Shown: positions 1-7,441 of the stretch, piece by piece | How positions within the stretch are numbered: the first letter of the stretch is position 1 | Layout: every line of letters starts with the position of its first letter | From: Chloroflexota bacterium | Lineage (GTDB): Bacteria; Chloroflexota; Dehalococcoidia; DSTF01; RBG-16-68-14 | Direction: 5' to 3' | Assembly (NCBI GenBank): GCA_029262675.1 | Contig: JAJCYW010000005.1 | Coordinates: 81,402 to 118,538 of the forward strand | Length of the DNA stretch: 37,137 bases | The notes under the pieces: generated by a model | Databases searched by the model: none | The model's input: only the letters and a program-made list of their open reading frames with translations | Told to the model about the DNA's origin: nothing | Program-made: the position numbers and the translations under genes

Positions 1-1
1 A

Positions 2-574
2 GGCGCTCCGGCCGCTGCTGCCGCCGACGCTCCGGCCGCTGCCGACGCCGCGGACGAGGCTCCGATTGCCGACGCCGCCGTTCCGGAGCCCGCCGACGAG
101 GCTGCTCCGGCTGTTGACGCGGCGCATAAGGCATCCGGCGACGTTCCGGCTTCTGATGTTGCGTCCGCTGCAGCGGCGGCTCCAACCGCGCCTGCTAGCG
201 CGCCTGCCGCGCCTGCCGCGGCGACCAGCTTTGTCGCCAGGCCGCCGGCTGGCGGCGGCGCCGACCGCGGGGAGCGGCGCGGACCCGGATCCGATCGCGA
301 TTCCGGATCAGCGGGCGGCGGTCGTTACTTCGGCCGCCGCAAGGTCTGCATCTTCTGTGTGGACAAGGCGAAGTCCGTAGACTACAAGGACCCGGCCAAG
401 CTGCGCCGCTTCGTATCAGACCGCGGTCGCATAGAAGGGCGGCGGCGGACCGGCGTGTGCGCCAAGCATCAGCGCTGGCTGGCTGTTGCGTTGAAGCGGG
501 CGCGCCACCTAGCGTTGCTCCCGTACTCACCGGAACACATTCGATCAAGCGGCGCGTTCCCGTCGCGCCGCTAG
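2..574 (+). CDS. rpsR: 30S ribosomal protein bS18 (5' end cut by window), long Ala/Pro-rich N-terminal extension
   Basis: Reading from base 2, the frame is open to the TAG at 572-574. The last 80 or so residues are clearly bS18, which binds 16S rRNA in the small-subunit platform: RRKVCIFC, then [29 protein letters not shown] and [13 protein letters not shown]. The CxxC plus CxxH residues match the zinc-binding form of S18. Bacterial S18 is usually 70-100 residues. Here at least 100 further residues, rich in Ala, Pro, Asp and Glu and then Gly/Arg, precede the core and continue off the window, so the true start is not visible. The last residues (SSGAFPSRR) are encoded by a repeat element at the gene end. 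An upstream ssb or rpsF would be expected but lies outside. The core identification is secure; the extension could instead reflect a fusion or a misassembly. Confidence 0.93.
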   Translation, partial: GAPAAAAADAPAAADAADEAPIADAAVPEPADEAAPAVDAAHKASGDVPASDVASAAAAAPTAPASAPAAPAAATSFVARPPAGGGADRGERRGPGSDRDSGSAGGGRYFGRRKVCIFCVDKAKSVDYKDPAKLRRFVSDRGRIEGRRRTGVCAKHQRWLAVALKRARHLALLPYSPEHIRSSGAFPSRR

Positions 575-613
575 GCAGGTAAACCGGCGCGTTCCCGTCG
601 CGCCGCTAGGCAG
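550..613 (+). repeat. 29-bp hairpin-forming direct repeat, two copies at the rpsR end
   Basis: Two identical 29-bp copies lie at 550-578 and 585-613. Each holds an inverted repeat, GGCGCG-TTCCCGT-CGCGCC. The first stem extends to 9 bp (548-556 with 564-572) and includes the rpsR stop region. The duplication is seen directly; its function is unknown. Confidence 0.85.
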
Positions 614-632
614 AATAACGCAGACGTGAGCG

Positions 633-663
633 AACGAGGGCGAGCAGCCCTCGTTGTCTCTCT
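633..663 (+). terminator. Candidate rho-independent terminator after rpsR
   Basis: A perfect 9-bp stem (633-641 with 647-655) with a 5-nt loop is followed by GTCTCTCT. The T content is moderate, so termination is plausible but not certain. Confidence 0.45.
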
Positions 664-683
664 AAGACGTGTGCAGGTGGTGC

Positions 684-1736
684 ATGCCGGAAGACACTAG
701 CGACCCTACTACTCGTGACGCCTCGCGATCGCGCCGCGCGCAGCGGCGGGAGGCGGAGCGTCAGGGCAGGAAGGCGGCGCAGCAGGCACGCGAAGAGCGC
801 GCGGAAGAGCGCGAACGCACCAACCACCGGCTGATCTTGGGCGGCGTCATCGCCGTCATCGTCATCGCCGTCGGCTTCATCGCGTTCGGCTGGTACCAGA
901 CACAGATCAAGCCGCTGAGCAAAACCGTCCTCCGCGTCGAGGAGATTGAATACGATCTTGGCCACGTGGAACGGCGGATGGACCTGGAGTTGGAACGTTC
1001 CACGTTCTACCTACAGTCCCAGCAGAACTTGCTGCTCTTGCCGCAGATCGTTGTCGACCAACTCACGGCCGAGGCGATCCTGCTGACGAGCGGCGAAAGC
1101 TTGAACCAGACCGTCACGGATGAAGACGTCGCTGCGGAGGTGCGGTTCCGCGGCGCCCTAGCGGACGACGTGGAGGCAGACGTCTACGCGGAGGTGCTAC
1201 GCAACCAGGTAGATGAGTCCGGCCTCAAGCGCGGCGAGTACGAGCGGATGCTGCGGGCGTCCGTGATGGAGGACAAGCTGCGCGACTACTTCCAATACCT
1301 CGCACCGCAGGAGGAAGACCAGATCCGCGCGACGATCATCCAGGTCAACAACCAGGAAGACGCAGACCGCGCGATTCAGTTGCTCGGGGAGGGCGAGGAG
1401 TTCAACGCCGTCGCGGTGATGGTGGACGCAAATCCGGAAGCGCTCGATCTCGACTGGTTCGCGCGCGGCGGCAGCCCCCAGGTGGTGGCTGACGTCGAGG
1501 ACTTCCTCTTTGCCGCCGAGGTCGGCGACCGCAGCGAGGCTATCGAGATGTTCGGCCTCTACTTCATCGCCGAGCTGCTGGAACGTGAGGACGGCCGGCA
1601 GTTGGAAGCCGATCAACGCCAACGCGTCGCGGAGCGGGAGCTGGACGCCTGGGCGGCGGCGCAGCGTGAGGAGCTCGAGATCGTCGAAGACATGACGACG
1701 GAGGACATAAACACCGCCTTCGAAGATATCCTCTAA
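684..1736 (+). CDS. Membrane-anchored SurA/PpiC-like peptidyl-prolyl isomerase or chaperone
   Basis: The protein has 350 residues. Residues 1-48 are highly charged (Arg/Glu/Gln-rich) and cytoplasmic by inference. One transmembrane helix (about 49-70) precedes a large extracytoplasmic part. An all-helical SurA-N-like region (about 75-200) is followed by a divergent parvulin segment (about 205-305) with the family pattern: IRATIIQVN, then LGEGEEFNAVAV, then LDLDWFARGG, then FGLYFIAELLER. The family folds exported proteins. The parvulin core is weakly conserved, so isomerase activity is uncertain. ATG 684 is preferred over an in-frame GTG at 669 because AGGTGG lies at 675-680, although spacing is short. 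The downstream coiled-coil gene starts 39 nt after the stop. Confidence 0.75.
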   Translation: MPEDTSDPTTRDASRSRRAQRREAERQGRKAAQQAREERAEERERTNHRLILGGVIAVIVIAVGFIAFGWYQTQIKPLSKTVLRVEEIEYDLGHVERRMDLELERSTFYLQSQQNLLLLPQIVVDQLTAEAILLTSGESLNQTVTDEDVAAEVRFRGALADDVEADVYAEVLRNQVDESGLKRGEYERMLRASVMEDKLRDYFQYLAPQEEDQIRATIIQVNNQEDADRAIQLLGEGEEFNAVAVMVDANPEALDLDWFARGGSPQVVADVEDFLFAAEVGDRSEAIEMFGLYFIAELLEREDGRQLEADQRQRVAERELDAWAAAQREELEIVEDMTTEDINTAFEDIL

Positions 1737-1775
1737 GAAAGAATTAGAACGCCGGCGACGGCGGCGCGGGGACAC

Positions 1776-2786
1776 ATGGTCAAGGAACTTCCCTCAGAGA
1801 CGCAGGTAGGCGCGCTGGGCTGGACGCAGGACCAGATCTACCAGCTCAAGAGCACCGTCGCCCAGGTCGAGCAGCAAGTAGAGCAGCTAGCAATCATGGC
1901 TGCAAAGATGAACGAGAACGTGGCGACGTTGACGAAGTCGGTGCAGGAGGCCGCGCTGGGCGCGTCTCAGGCGCCCAGGCTGCAGGAAGAGATCAACCAA
2001 TCGGCCGCGCTGATCATGCAGTTGCTGGACCAGCAGGCGGACACGGCCAAACGGCTGGACGCGCTGGGCCGCAAGGCCGGTGTTGAGGACGACAAGGAGC
2101 AACAGGATTGGAGTGAGGTCGCCAAGCGCACCGAACAGCTGGAACGCCAGGTGCTCCACTGGGAGGACAGGCAGCAGGGCGTCGATGAGGTCGGTCGCCG
2201 GTTCCAGGAAGGGGTCTCGCTGATCCGGCAACAGATGCAGCGGATTGAGCAGCGTTTGGAGAACACGGAGGGCAAGGCGTCCAGTGGCCTGGAGGGCGCC
2301 AACAGAGCCGAGCATACGCTGACGCAGATGCAGGCGACGCTGCAATCGCTCAAGCAGGGCGAAGAGGCGAGCGAAGAGCGCGCGCGCGTGATGACCAACA
2401 TCGTGCGCCGGCTGGAGGCCACGCAGAACGAGAGCAAGCAGGAGCTGCAGCGAATGGAGATGCTGGCGGAGCGCATCGAGTTGCACCGCGCCGAACGCCA
2501 GCGGCTGGAAGACCGAGCGCTGCGCCTGGAGGAGGAGTTGCAGGCCTTGGCGTCCCGCGCGGAGGCCGGCGCGCACCAGCAGGGCCAGTTGAGCGGCCAG
2601 CAGCAGGGGTTGACCGCGCGGGTCGATACGCTGCAAGAGCTCGTCGAGGAGCAGCAGAAGCTCGTCCTCGAACAGATACGCAAGCTGACGGCAAACGAGA
2701 GCCGCACCAAGCGCCGCCAGATTCAGGAACTGGAGCGCGAGTTGCGCGAGATGAAGTCCTACATCGCAGACCTGTCACGTGAGTAG
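1776..2786 (+). CDS. Coiled-coil protein of unknown function
   Basis: This 336-residue protein is almost entirely Gln/Glu/Leu/Arg heptad-like helix with no signal peptide or membrane segment. Coiled coil is predicted through most of residues 15-330, with only a short charged break near 95-110. I recognise no catalytic motif or named family. It sits between the parvulin-like gene and thrC, and its stop overlaps the thrC start by 8 nt, which suggests co-transcription and translational coupling. A scaffolding or cell-envelope role would be a guess. Confidence 0.75.
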   Translation: MVKELPSETQVGALGWTQDQIYQLKSTVAQVEQQVEQLAIMAAKMNENVATLTKSVQEAALGASQAPRLQEEINQSAALIMQLLDQQADTAKRLDALGRKAGVEDDKEQQDWSEVAKRTEQLERQVLHWEDRQQGVDEVGRRFQEGVSLIRQQMQRIEQRLENTEGKASSGLEGANRAEHTLTQMQATLQSLKQGEEASEERARVMTNIVRRLEATQNESKQELQRMEMLAERIELHRAERQRLEDRALRLEEELQALASRAEAGAHQQGQLSGQQQGLTARVDTLQELVEEQQKLVLEQIRKLTANESRTKRRQIQELERELREMKSYIADLSRE

Positions 2787-3867
2787 CCAGACGAGGCTGA
2801 CGCCCGGCGAAGCGGGCGGCGGCGTGCTGCGCCGCTACGCGGACGTGTTGCCCCTGACGGACGCGACGCCGGCCATCACGCTGGGAGAAGGCGATACGCC
2901 GTTGGTCCGGTCCGTTCGGTTGGAGAAGGACACCGGCTGCGGCGCGCTCTATTTCAAGCTGGAAAGCTGTAATCCCAGCGGCTCGTTCAAGGACCGCGGC
3001 ATGGTCGTCGCCGTCGCGAAGGCGATGGAACGCGGCGACAAGGCCGTACTCTGCGCCTCGACCGGCAACACCAGCGCATCTGCCGCCGCCTACGCGGCCC
3101 GCTGCGGGCTGCAGGCCTACGTCATCGTGCCGCACGGCCGTATCGCGGCGGGAAAGCTGGCGCAGGCGGTCGCGCACGGCGCGTGTATCGTCGCGATAGA
3201 GGGCGGGTTCGACGACGCGCTCCGCTTGGCGCGGGAGGTGACCGACCGGCACCCGATAGCGCTGGTCAACTCCGTCAACCCGCACAGAATCGAGGGCCAG
3301 AAGACCGCGTCGTTCGAGATCGTCGAATCGCTGGAGGACGCGCCGGACGTTCTCTGCCTGCCCGTCGGCAACGCGGGCAACATCACGGCGTACTGGCGGG
3401 GGTTCGTCGAGTGCTATCAGCGCGAGTTGGCGACGCACAAGCCGGTGATGTGGGGCTTCCAGGCCGCCGGCGCCGCGCCGATCGTCGGCGGCGCGCCCGT
3501 GGCCGATCCGCAGACCGTCGCCACCGCCATCCGCATCGGCAACCCGGCCAGCTGGACTGGCGCCACCATGGCCCGCGACGAGTCCGGCGGCGAGGTCCTC
3601 GCCGTCACGGACGAACAAATCCTGGACGCCTATCGCCGGTTGGCTCAGGAAGAGGGCATCTTCTGCGAGCCGGCATCCGCCGCGGGAGTCGCCGGGCTGT
3701 TGCAGCAGGCTAACGGCGGGGCGGAGCTGGCGGGCAAGACGGTGGTCTGCGTGATCACTGGCAGCGGCCTCAAGGACCCCGAACGTGCGATGGAGGAGTT
3801 CGCGCTGGAACTGGAGCCGGTCGCAGCGGAGCTTCCGGCCGTCGAGCAGGAGATGGGCCTCGCCTAG
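2779..3867 (+). CDS. thrC: Threonine synthase (PLP-dependent)
   Basis: Converts O-phosphohomoserine to threonine in the cytoplasm. The 362-residue length is typical of the short bacterial form. The PLP lysine lies in PSGSFKDRG (K71). The substrate loop STGNTSAS starts at residue 94, the PLP-phosphate loop PVGNAGN covers 195-201, and ITGSGLKDP lies near the C-terminus. The reading frame opens with GTG inside the end of the coiled-coil gene (8-nt overlap) without a clear Shine-Dalgarno, so translation is probably coupled. Related fold-type II PLP enzymes (threonine dehydratase, cysteate synthase) are less likely given the SFKDRG and GNAGN motifs. No other threonine pathway gene is in the window. 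Confidence 0.93.
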   Translation: MSSQTRLTPGEAGGGVLRRYADVLPLTDATPAITLGEGDTPLVRSVRLEKDTGCGALYFKLESCNPSGSFKDRGMVVAVAKAMERGDKAVLCASTGNTSASAAAYAARCGLQAYVIVPHGRIAAGKLAQAVAHGACIVAIEGGFDDALRLAREVTDRHPIALVNSVNPHRIEGQKTASFEIVESLEDAPDVLCLPVGNAGNITAYWRGFVECYQRELATHKPVMWGFQAAGAAPIVGGAPVADPQTVATAIRIGNPASWTGATMARDESGGEVLAVTDEQILDAYRRLAQEEGIFCEPASAAGVAGLLQQANGGAELAGKTVVCVITGSGLKDPERAMEEFALELEPVAAELPAVEQEMGLA

Positions 3868-3925
3868 GCTCTCGCCCAGCCCCTCAGCTCGGGCCGTTCC
3901 CTTCCGCCCTCAGCCTCTCCCACCG

Positions 3926-4810
3926 CTACTGCCCCGGCGATAACCGCGCTATCTCCTCCGCCTGTTCGACAATGTGACGCGCCCGCTCTGCGATGGGCCG
4001 GTCGATCATGCGGCCGTCTAGCTGGATCGCGCCAATGCCGCCGGCGACCGCCTCATCCCACGCCGCCAACAGCGTCCGTGCGTAGTCGACGTCGGCGTCC
4101 TTGGGGCTGAAGACGCGCGCCACCGGCTCGATGTGGCTGGGGTGGATCACATACTTCCCGCTGAAGCCAACGGCGCGCGCCCCCGCGGCATCCGTGACCA
4201 TGCCATCGATGTCTTCGATGTCCGCCCACGGCGTATCGAGCGCGGCGAGGCCGGCCGCGCGGGCGCAGACGCCGATCTCGCTGCGAACGTGGGTCAGCTC
4301 GTGGGCGTCGTGCGTGCGTTCGACGCCCATATCGAACGCGAAGTCCTCGCCGCCCAGCATCAGCGCGACGAGGCGGGAGGAAGCGGTGCTGATCTCCTGA
4401 CACTGGAGCAGCCCGCGCGCCGACTCGATTGCGACGATCAGATCGACCGTGCCGGGCTTCACATCATTGGCGACTTCCTGCTGGCGCAGCATCACGTCTA
4501 TCTCGCGGACGGCGCGGGCGGACTCCGTCTTGGCGAGGACCACGCCGGAGAGGCCGGCCCGGACCACAGCGGCTAGGTCGTCTCCCGTCTCGCCGCTCTG
4601 GATGCTGTTGACCCGCACGTGGACAGTGCGCCCCGCTGCGGCCAGCTTCGCCACGGCGGCCGCGACGAGTTCGCGGGCGTGCGCCTTTTCCGCGGGCAAC
4701 ACGGACTCCTCGAGGTCGAGGCAGAGCACGTCGGCGGGATACTTAGCAGCCTTTTCGAGCATGTCGCTGCGGTTGCCGGGGACGAACAGGTGTGTGCGGT
4801 GCAGTTTCAC
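3926..4810 (-). CDS. CitE-like HpcH/HpaI-family lyase (CoA ester lyase, beta-subunit type)
   Basis: A 294-residue TIM-barrel protein of the citrate lyase beta / malyl-CoA lyase group. These cytoplasmic Mg-dependent enzymes cleave or form C-C bonds in CoA or ACP thioesters. Family motifs are RTHLFVPGNR at the N-terminus, LDLEESV (31-37), the RVN segment, the metal ligand Glu in AIESARG (E129), LGGEDFAFDMG (D156) and SGKYVIHPSHI. The start is GTG 4810, with GGAG eight bases upstream. It is the last gene of a minus-strand operon with the NIPSNAP-like and M16 genes. No citrate lyase alpha or gamma subunit is nearby, so a stand-alone acyl-CoA lyase or thioesterase is likelier than citrate lyase. 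The substrate cannot be told from sequence. Confidence 0.82.
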   Translation of the reverse strand: MKLHRTHLFVPGNRSDMLEKAAKYPADVLCLDLEESVLPAEKAHARELVAAAVAKLAAAGRTVHVRVNSIQSGETGDDLAAVVRAGLSGVVLAKTESARAVREIDVMLRQQEVANDVKPGTVDLIVAIESARGLLQCQEISTASSRLVALMLGGEDFAFDMGVERTHDAHELTHVRSEIGVCARAAGLAALDTPWADIEDIDGMVTDAAGARAVGFSGKYVIHPSHIEPVARVFSPKDADVDYARTLLAAWDEAVAGGIGAIQLDGRMIDRPIAERARHIVEQAEEIARLSPGQ

Positions 4811-4841
4811 GATGACGGCTCCATGCCCATGATCATGGGCC

Positions 4842-5183
4842 CTACGGCGCGCGGAACTCGCTGGCGGTCATGACGCGCGCGTGTGTCGATTCCGTCAGCG
4901 CCTGGCGGTCGCGGACGCCCTCACGCGCCGCTTGCCAGAGCGCCGGGTCGACGCCCTCCGGCGCGTCCTGCGACCAGGCGCGCGTGCGCTCCCACATTGC
5001 CAGGTCGTCATACTTCGTAACGAGCACAACTTCGTTGCCATCGCCGATGATGGTGGTCCAGAGGCCGATGATCGTCGCCCCTGCCGCTTCCATCCCGGGC
5101 CAGATCTTCTCGTTCGACAGCCTCTGAAACTCCGGCCAGGCGCCGGGCTTGATCTTCCAGGTGCGGAGCACGTAGACAGCCAT
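4842..5183 (-). CDS. NIPSNAP-like small protein
   Basis: The product has 113 residues. The start MAVYVLRTWKIKPG resembles the NIPSNAP / dimeric alpha-beta barrel opening, and the following segments (WPGMEAAGATIIGLW and EVVLVTKYDDLAMWE) fit the rest of a ferredoxin-like fold. It has no signal peptide. The start codon lies 5 nt beyond the M16 stop, and the CitE-like gene begins 31 nt downstream of its end, so all three are probably one transcript. Family members often accompany small-molecule catabolism, but the role here is unknown. Confidence 0.7.
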   Translation of the reverse strand: MAVYVLRTWKIKPGAWPEFQRLSNEKIWPGMEAAGATIIGLWTTIIGDGNEVVLVTKYDDLAMWERTRAWSQDAPEGVDPALWQAAREGVRDRQALTESTHARVMTASEFRAP

Positions 5184-5188
5184 CTGAA

Positions 5189-6463
5189 CTAGGCGGCCAG
5201 TGCCCTGGATAGCTCGTCTTCGTCGGCGCCGGGGCCGACGAGCGACATCGAGATGTTGTCGTCCCGGAAGAGCCGCTTCGCGACGCGCTGGACGTCCTCC
5301 GAGGTCACGGCGGCCATCCTTTCGATGACACTCTCCATGGGGTCGATCTCGCCCAGCATCAACAGCAACTCGCCGCTGCGCTGCGCCAGCGCCATCGGCG
5401 TCTCCATGCCGAGGCGGAAGGTGCCGATGGTGTAGTCGCGCGCCTTCGTCATCTCCTCTTCGCCGACCGGCTCCGCGACGAGCTTCATCAGCTCCTCCTT
5501 GATGACTCTTGTTGCCTCGGCCACCTTGTCAGCGCTGACGCCGGCGCTGATGCTAAGCGTGCCGGTGTCGTTGTAGCGGGTGACGCCGGAGCCGATAGCG
5601 TAGGCCAGCCCACGGCGCTCACGCACCTCTTTGAACAGACGGGAACTCATGCCGCGCCCCAGCACCGCGTTCAGGATCATCAGCGGGTAGCGGTCGGGGT
5701 CGGTGCGGGAGAGCGCGCGCAGGCTCATCGCCATGTTGCTCTGCGTAATGTCGCGCGCTTCGACGATCACGTTGCGCTCCGGTGTGCCATCGATCGCGAC
5801 AGGGATCTCCGGAGCGGCGCCGCCTGTCAGGCTGCCGAAGACGTTATTGGCTGCCGCAACGACCTCGGCGTGCGTCGTGTTGCCTGCCACGCTGAGCACC
5901 ATGTTTTCCGGCACGTACCAGGTGGCGACGTGGTCGGCAAAGTCGCCGCGGTTCATCTCCGCTACGGTGTCTACTGTCCCCGCCACCGGCCAGCCCAGCG
6001 GCTGGTCGCCAAACGAGGCCTCGGAGAGCAGGTGGCTGGCCCAGGCGCCGGGCTGGTCGTACGCGCGGCGGATCTCCTGCTGGACGACGGTCCGCTCCCT
6101 ATCGATCTCTTCTTGGTCATTCTTCGCGTTGAGCATCATGTCGCCCAGCACGTCCATCGCCAGGTTCAGCTTGTCGAAGGGCACCTGATTCCAGTAGCAG
6201 GTCATCTCCTGGCTGGTGTAGGCGTTCAGCACGCCGCCTGCGCCTTCAATCGCCTCGGCGATGTCTATCGCCGTGGGGCGGCGCTCCGTGCCCTTGAACA
6301 TCATGTGCTCCAGGAAGTGCGATAGGCCGTTGGTCCGCGGCTCCTCGCCCCGCGAGCCGACGCCGGCGAAGACGTTGACGCTGACGGACTGCGCGGTGGG
6401 TACGGGCGTCGTCACCACCCGCAGGCCGGACTCGAGCGTATCGATCTCCCAGGTCGTGGTCAT
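5189..6463 (-). CDS. M16 family zinc metallopeptidase (pitrilysin/processing-peptidase type)
   Basis: This 424-residue protein has the inverted zinc motif HFLEH (H49, E52, H53). The third-ligand Glu lies in the VVQQEI segment, about 77 residues downstream. The C-terminal half carries the substrate-binding RRGLAYAIGSG motif. Length and layout match single-chain bacterial processing-peptidase homologues that degrade or trim peptides. There is no signal peptide, so it is probably cytoplasmic. ATG 6463 is preceded by a strong GAGGAGGAAGC ribosome binding site. It is first in an operon with the NIPSNAP-like and CitE-like genes. Many relatives act as pairs with an inactive partner; none is seen here. 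Confidence 0.92.
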   Translation of the reverse strand: MTTTWEIDTLESGLRVVTTPVPTAQSVSVNVFAGVGSRGEEPRTNGLSHFLEHMMFKGTERRPTAIDIAEAIEGAGGVLNAYTSQEMTCYWNQVPFDKLNLAMDVLGDMMLNAKNDQEEIDRERTVVQQEIRRAYDQPGAWASHLLSEASFGDQPLGWPVAGTVDTVAEMNRGDFADHVATWYVPENMVLSVAGNTTHAEVVAAANNVFGSLTGGAAPEIPVAIDGTPERNVIVEARDITQSNMAMSLRALSRTDPDRYPLMILNAVLGRGMSSRLFKEVRERRGLAYAIGSGVTRYNDTGTLSISAGVSADKVAEATRVIKEELMKLVAEPVGEEEMTKARDYTIGTFRLGMETPMALAQRSGELLLMLGEIDPMESVIERMAAVTSEDVQRVAKRLFRDDNISMSLVGPGADEDELSRALAA

Positions 6464-6533
6464 GCTTCCTCCTCGGTTGTAGATAGGGTGGCGACCGCAC
6501 GATGGCGGCGATGATTGGTGTGTCCGTCAAGTC

Positions 6534-6539
6534 ATTATA
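6534..6539 (-). promoter_or_regulatory. Candidate -10 box for the M16 operon
   Basis: The minus strand reads TATAAT here, about 70 nt upstream of the M16 start codon. The -35 position (around 6557-6562) is poor. The M16 and lipoprotein genes diverge from this 182-bp interval. Confidence 0.45.
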
Positions 6540-6595
6540 GGCCATCGGTTCAGCGCGTCCCAGCGCGGGAACCCCCTGCGAGGAGCTGCCGAGCC

Positions 6596-6604
6596 TGTTA
6601 TGAT
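6596..6604 (+). promoter_or_regulatory. Candidate extended -10 promoter for the lipoprotein gene
   Basis: TGTTATGAT fits the extended -10 pattern TGnTATAAT. The start codon is 41 nt downstream, behind a good ribosome binding site (GAGGGAGGG). Confidence 0.4.
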
Positions 6605-6645
6605 CCTCTGACACATAACGGTGAGATTGCTGAGGGAGGGTTACC

Positions 6646-7338
6646 ATGCGATTCTTCATCATCATACTGGCTGCGTTCGCGTTCGCGTTTGTTGGCGCCG
6701 CCTGCAGCAGCAGCGAGAGCGAAAGCGATTCGAACGGCGACGACAGCCCCGTCGCGACAGCGACCGACGTGGCGCCACCCGACGCCACGGAGCCGATAGA
6801 CGGCGACGAGCCGACGGTCGAGCTTGCCCCGACCGCGGCGCCTGAAGCAGACTTCTCTCTGCCGGGCAGTACCGTTCAAGCGTTGCTGGACAGGACATAC
6901 AACACCGGCCAGAGCGAACCGCCGTCCGCTGACCAGTTGCCGTTCCCCCCTGGCACCGTGGTTGCGTCGTGGTATCAGTCCGAGGGCGCCTACGTCGTGC
7001 ATTACGACGGCCTCTCGCTCGCCGTGACGGGCCCGCTCTGCCCCGGCAACTCCATCCAGACGGTGGCAGGCTTCGAGTACGTCAGCAACGCGCCATCCGG
7101 CGCGGGCGCCTGCTCCGGCGCCACGACGCTCGTTGGCCCGCCGACCGGCGTCCTGCTCTGCGGCTCGGAGGTGCTCTATCTCACCGCGATCCCGGTATCG
7201 GCCGAGGGCACGCTTTACGGCACGGTGGAGGTGTACAACCCGGATGGATCGATCATCGGCCTAACGAGCCTGGCGACCGCCGACGGCGCCGCCACGCCCG
7301 AGATCGACATCAGTTCGTGTGAGCGGGTGGAGGCGTAA
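6646..7338 (+). CDS. Putative lipoprotein of unknown function
   Basis: This 230-residue protein starts with a short hydrophobic signal ending in a lipobox (VGAAC, Cys at about residue 20), followed by a Ser/Glu/Asp-rich tether (about 20-70). It is therefore predicted to be lipid-anchored outside the membrane. The remainder (about 75-230) is a beta-rich domain with four cysteines. I do not recognise the family. Its ribosome binding site GAGGGAGGG is well spaced before ATG 6646. The gene is monocistronic: divergent from the M16 operon and followed by a separate promoter-like box for the oxidoreductase. Confidence 0.8.
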   Translation: MRFFIIILAAFAFAFVGAACSSSESESDSNGDDSPVATATDVAPPDATEPIDGDEPTVELAPTAAPEADFSLPGSTVQALLDRTYNTGQSEPPSADQLPFPPGTVVASWYQSEGAYVVHYDGLSLAVTGPLCPGNSIQTVAGFEYVSNAPSGAGACSGATTLVGPPTGVLLCGSEVLYLTAIPVSAEGTLYGTVEVYNPDGSIIGLTSLATADGAATPEIDISSCERVEA

Positions 7339-7370
7339 GAGTTGTCTCGCCTTTTCTCTAGTGGCTCATG

Positions 7371-7376
7371 TATAAT
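7371..7376 (+). promoter_or_regulatory. Candidate -10 box for the aldehyde oxidoreductase gene
   Basis: A perfect TATAAT lies 65 nt upstream of ATG 7442, just after the lipoprotein stop. No good -35 is at 17 nt; the nearest candidate, TTGTCT at 7342, is 23 nt away. Confidence 0.4.
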
Positions 7377-7441
7377 TGGCAGGCGCGAAGCCGCTGGTGG
7401 CTCGCCGCGATTTAGACACTACGCATAGCAAGGAGCGAGCA

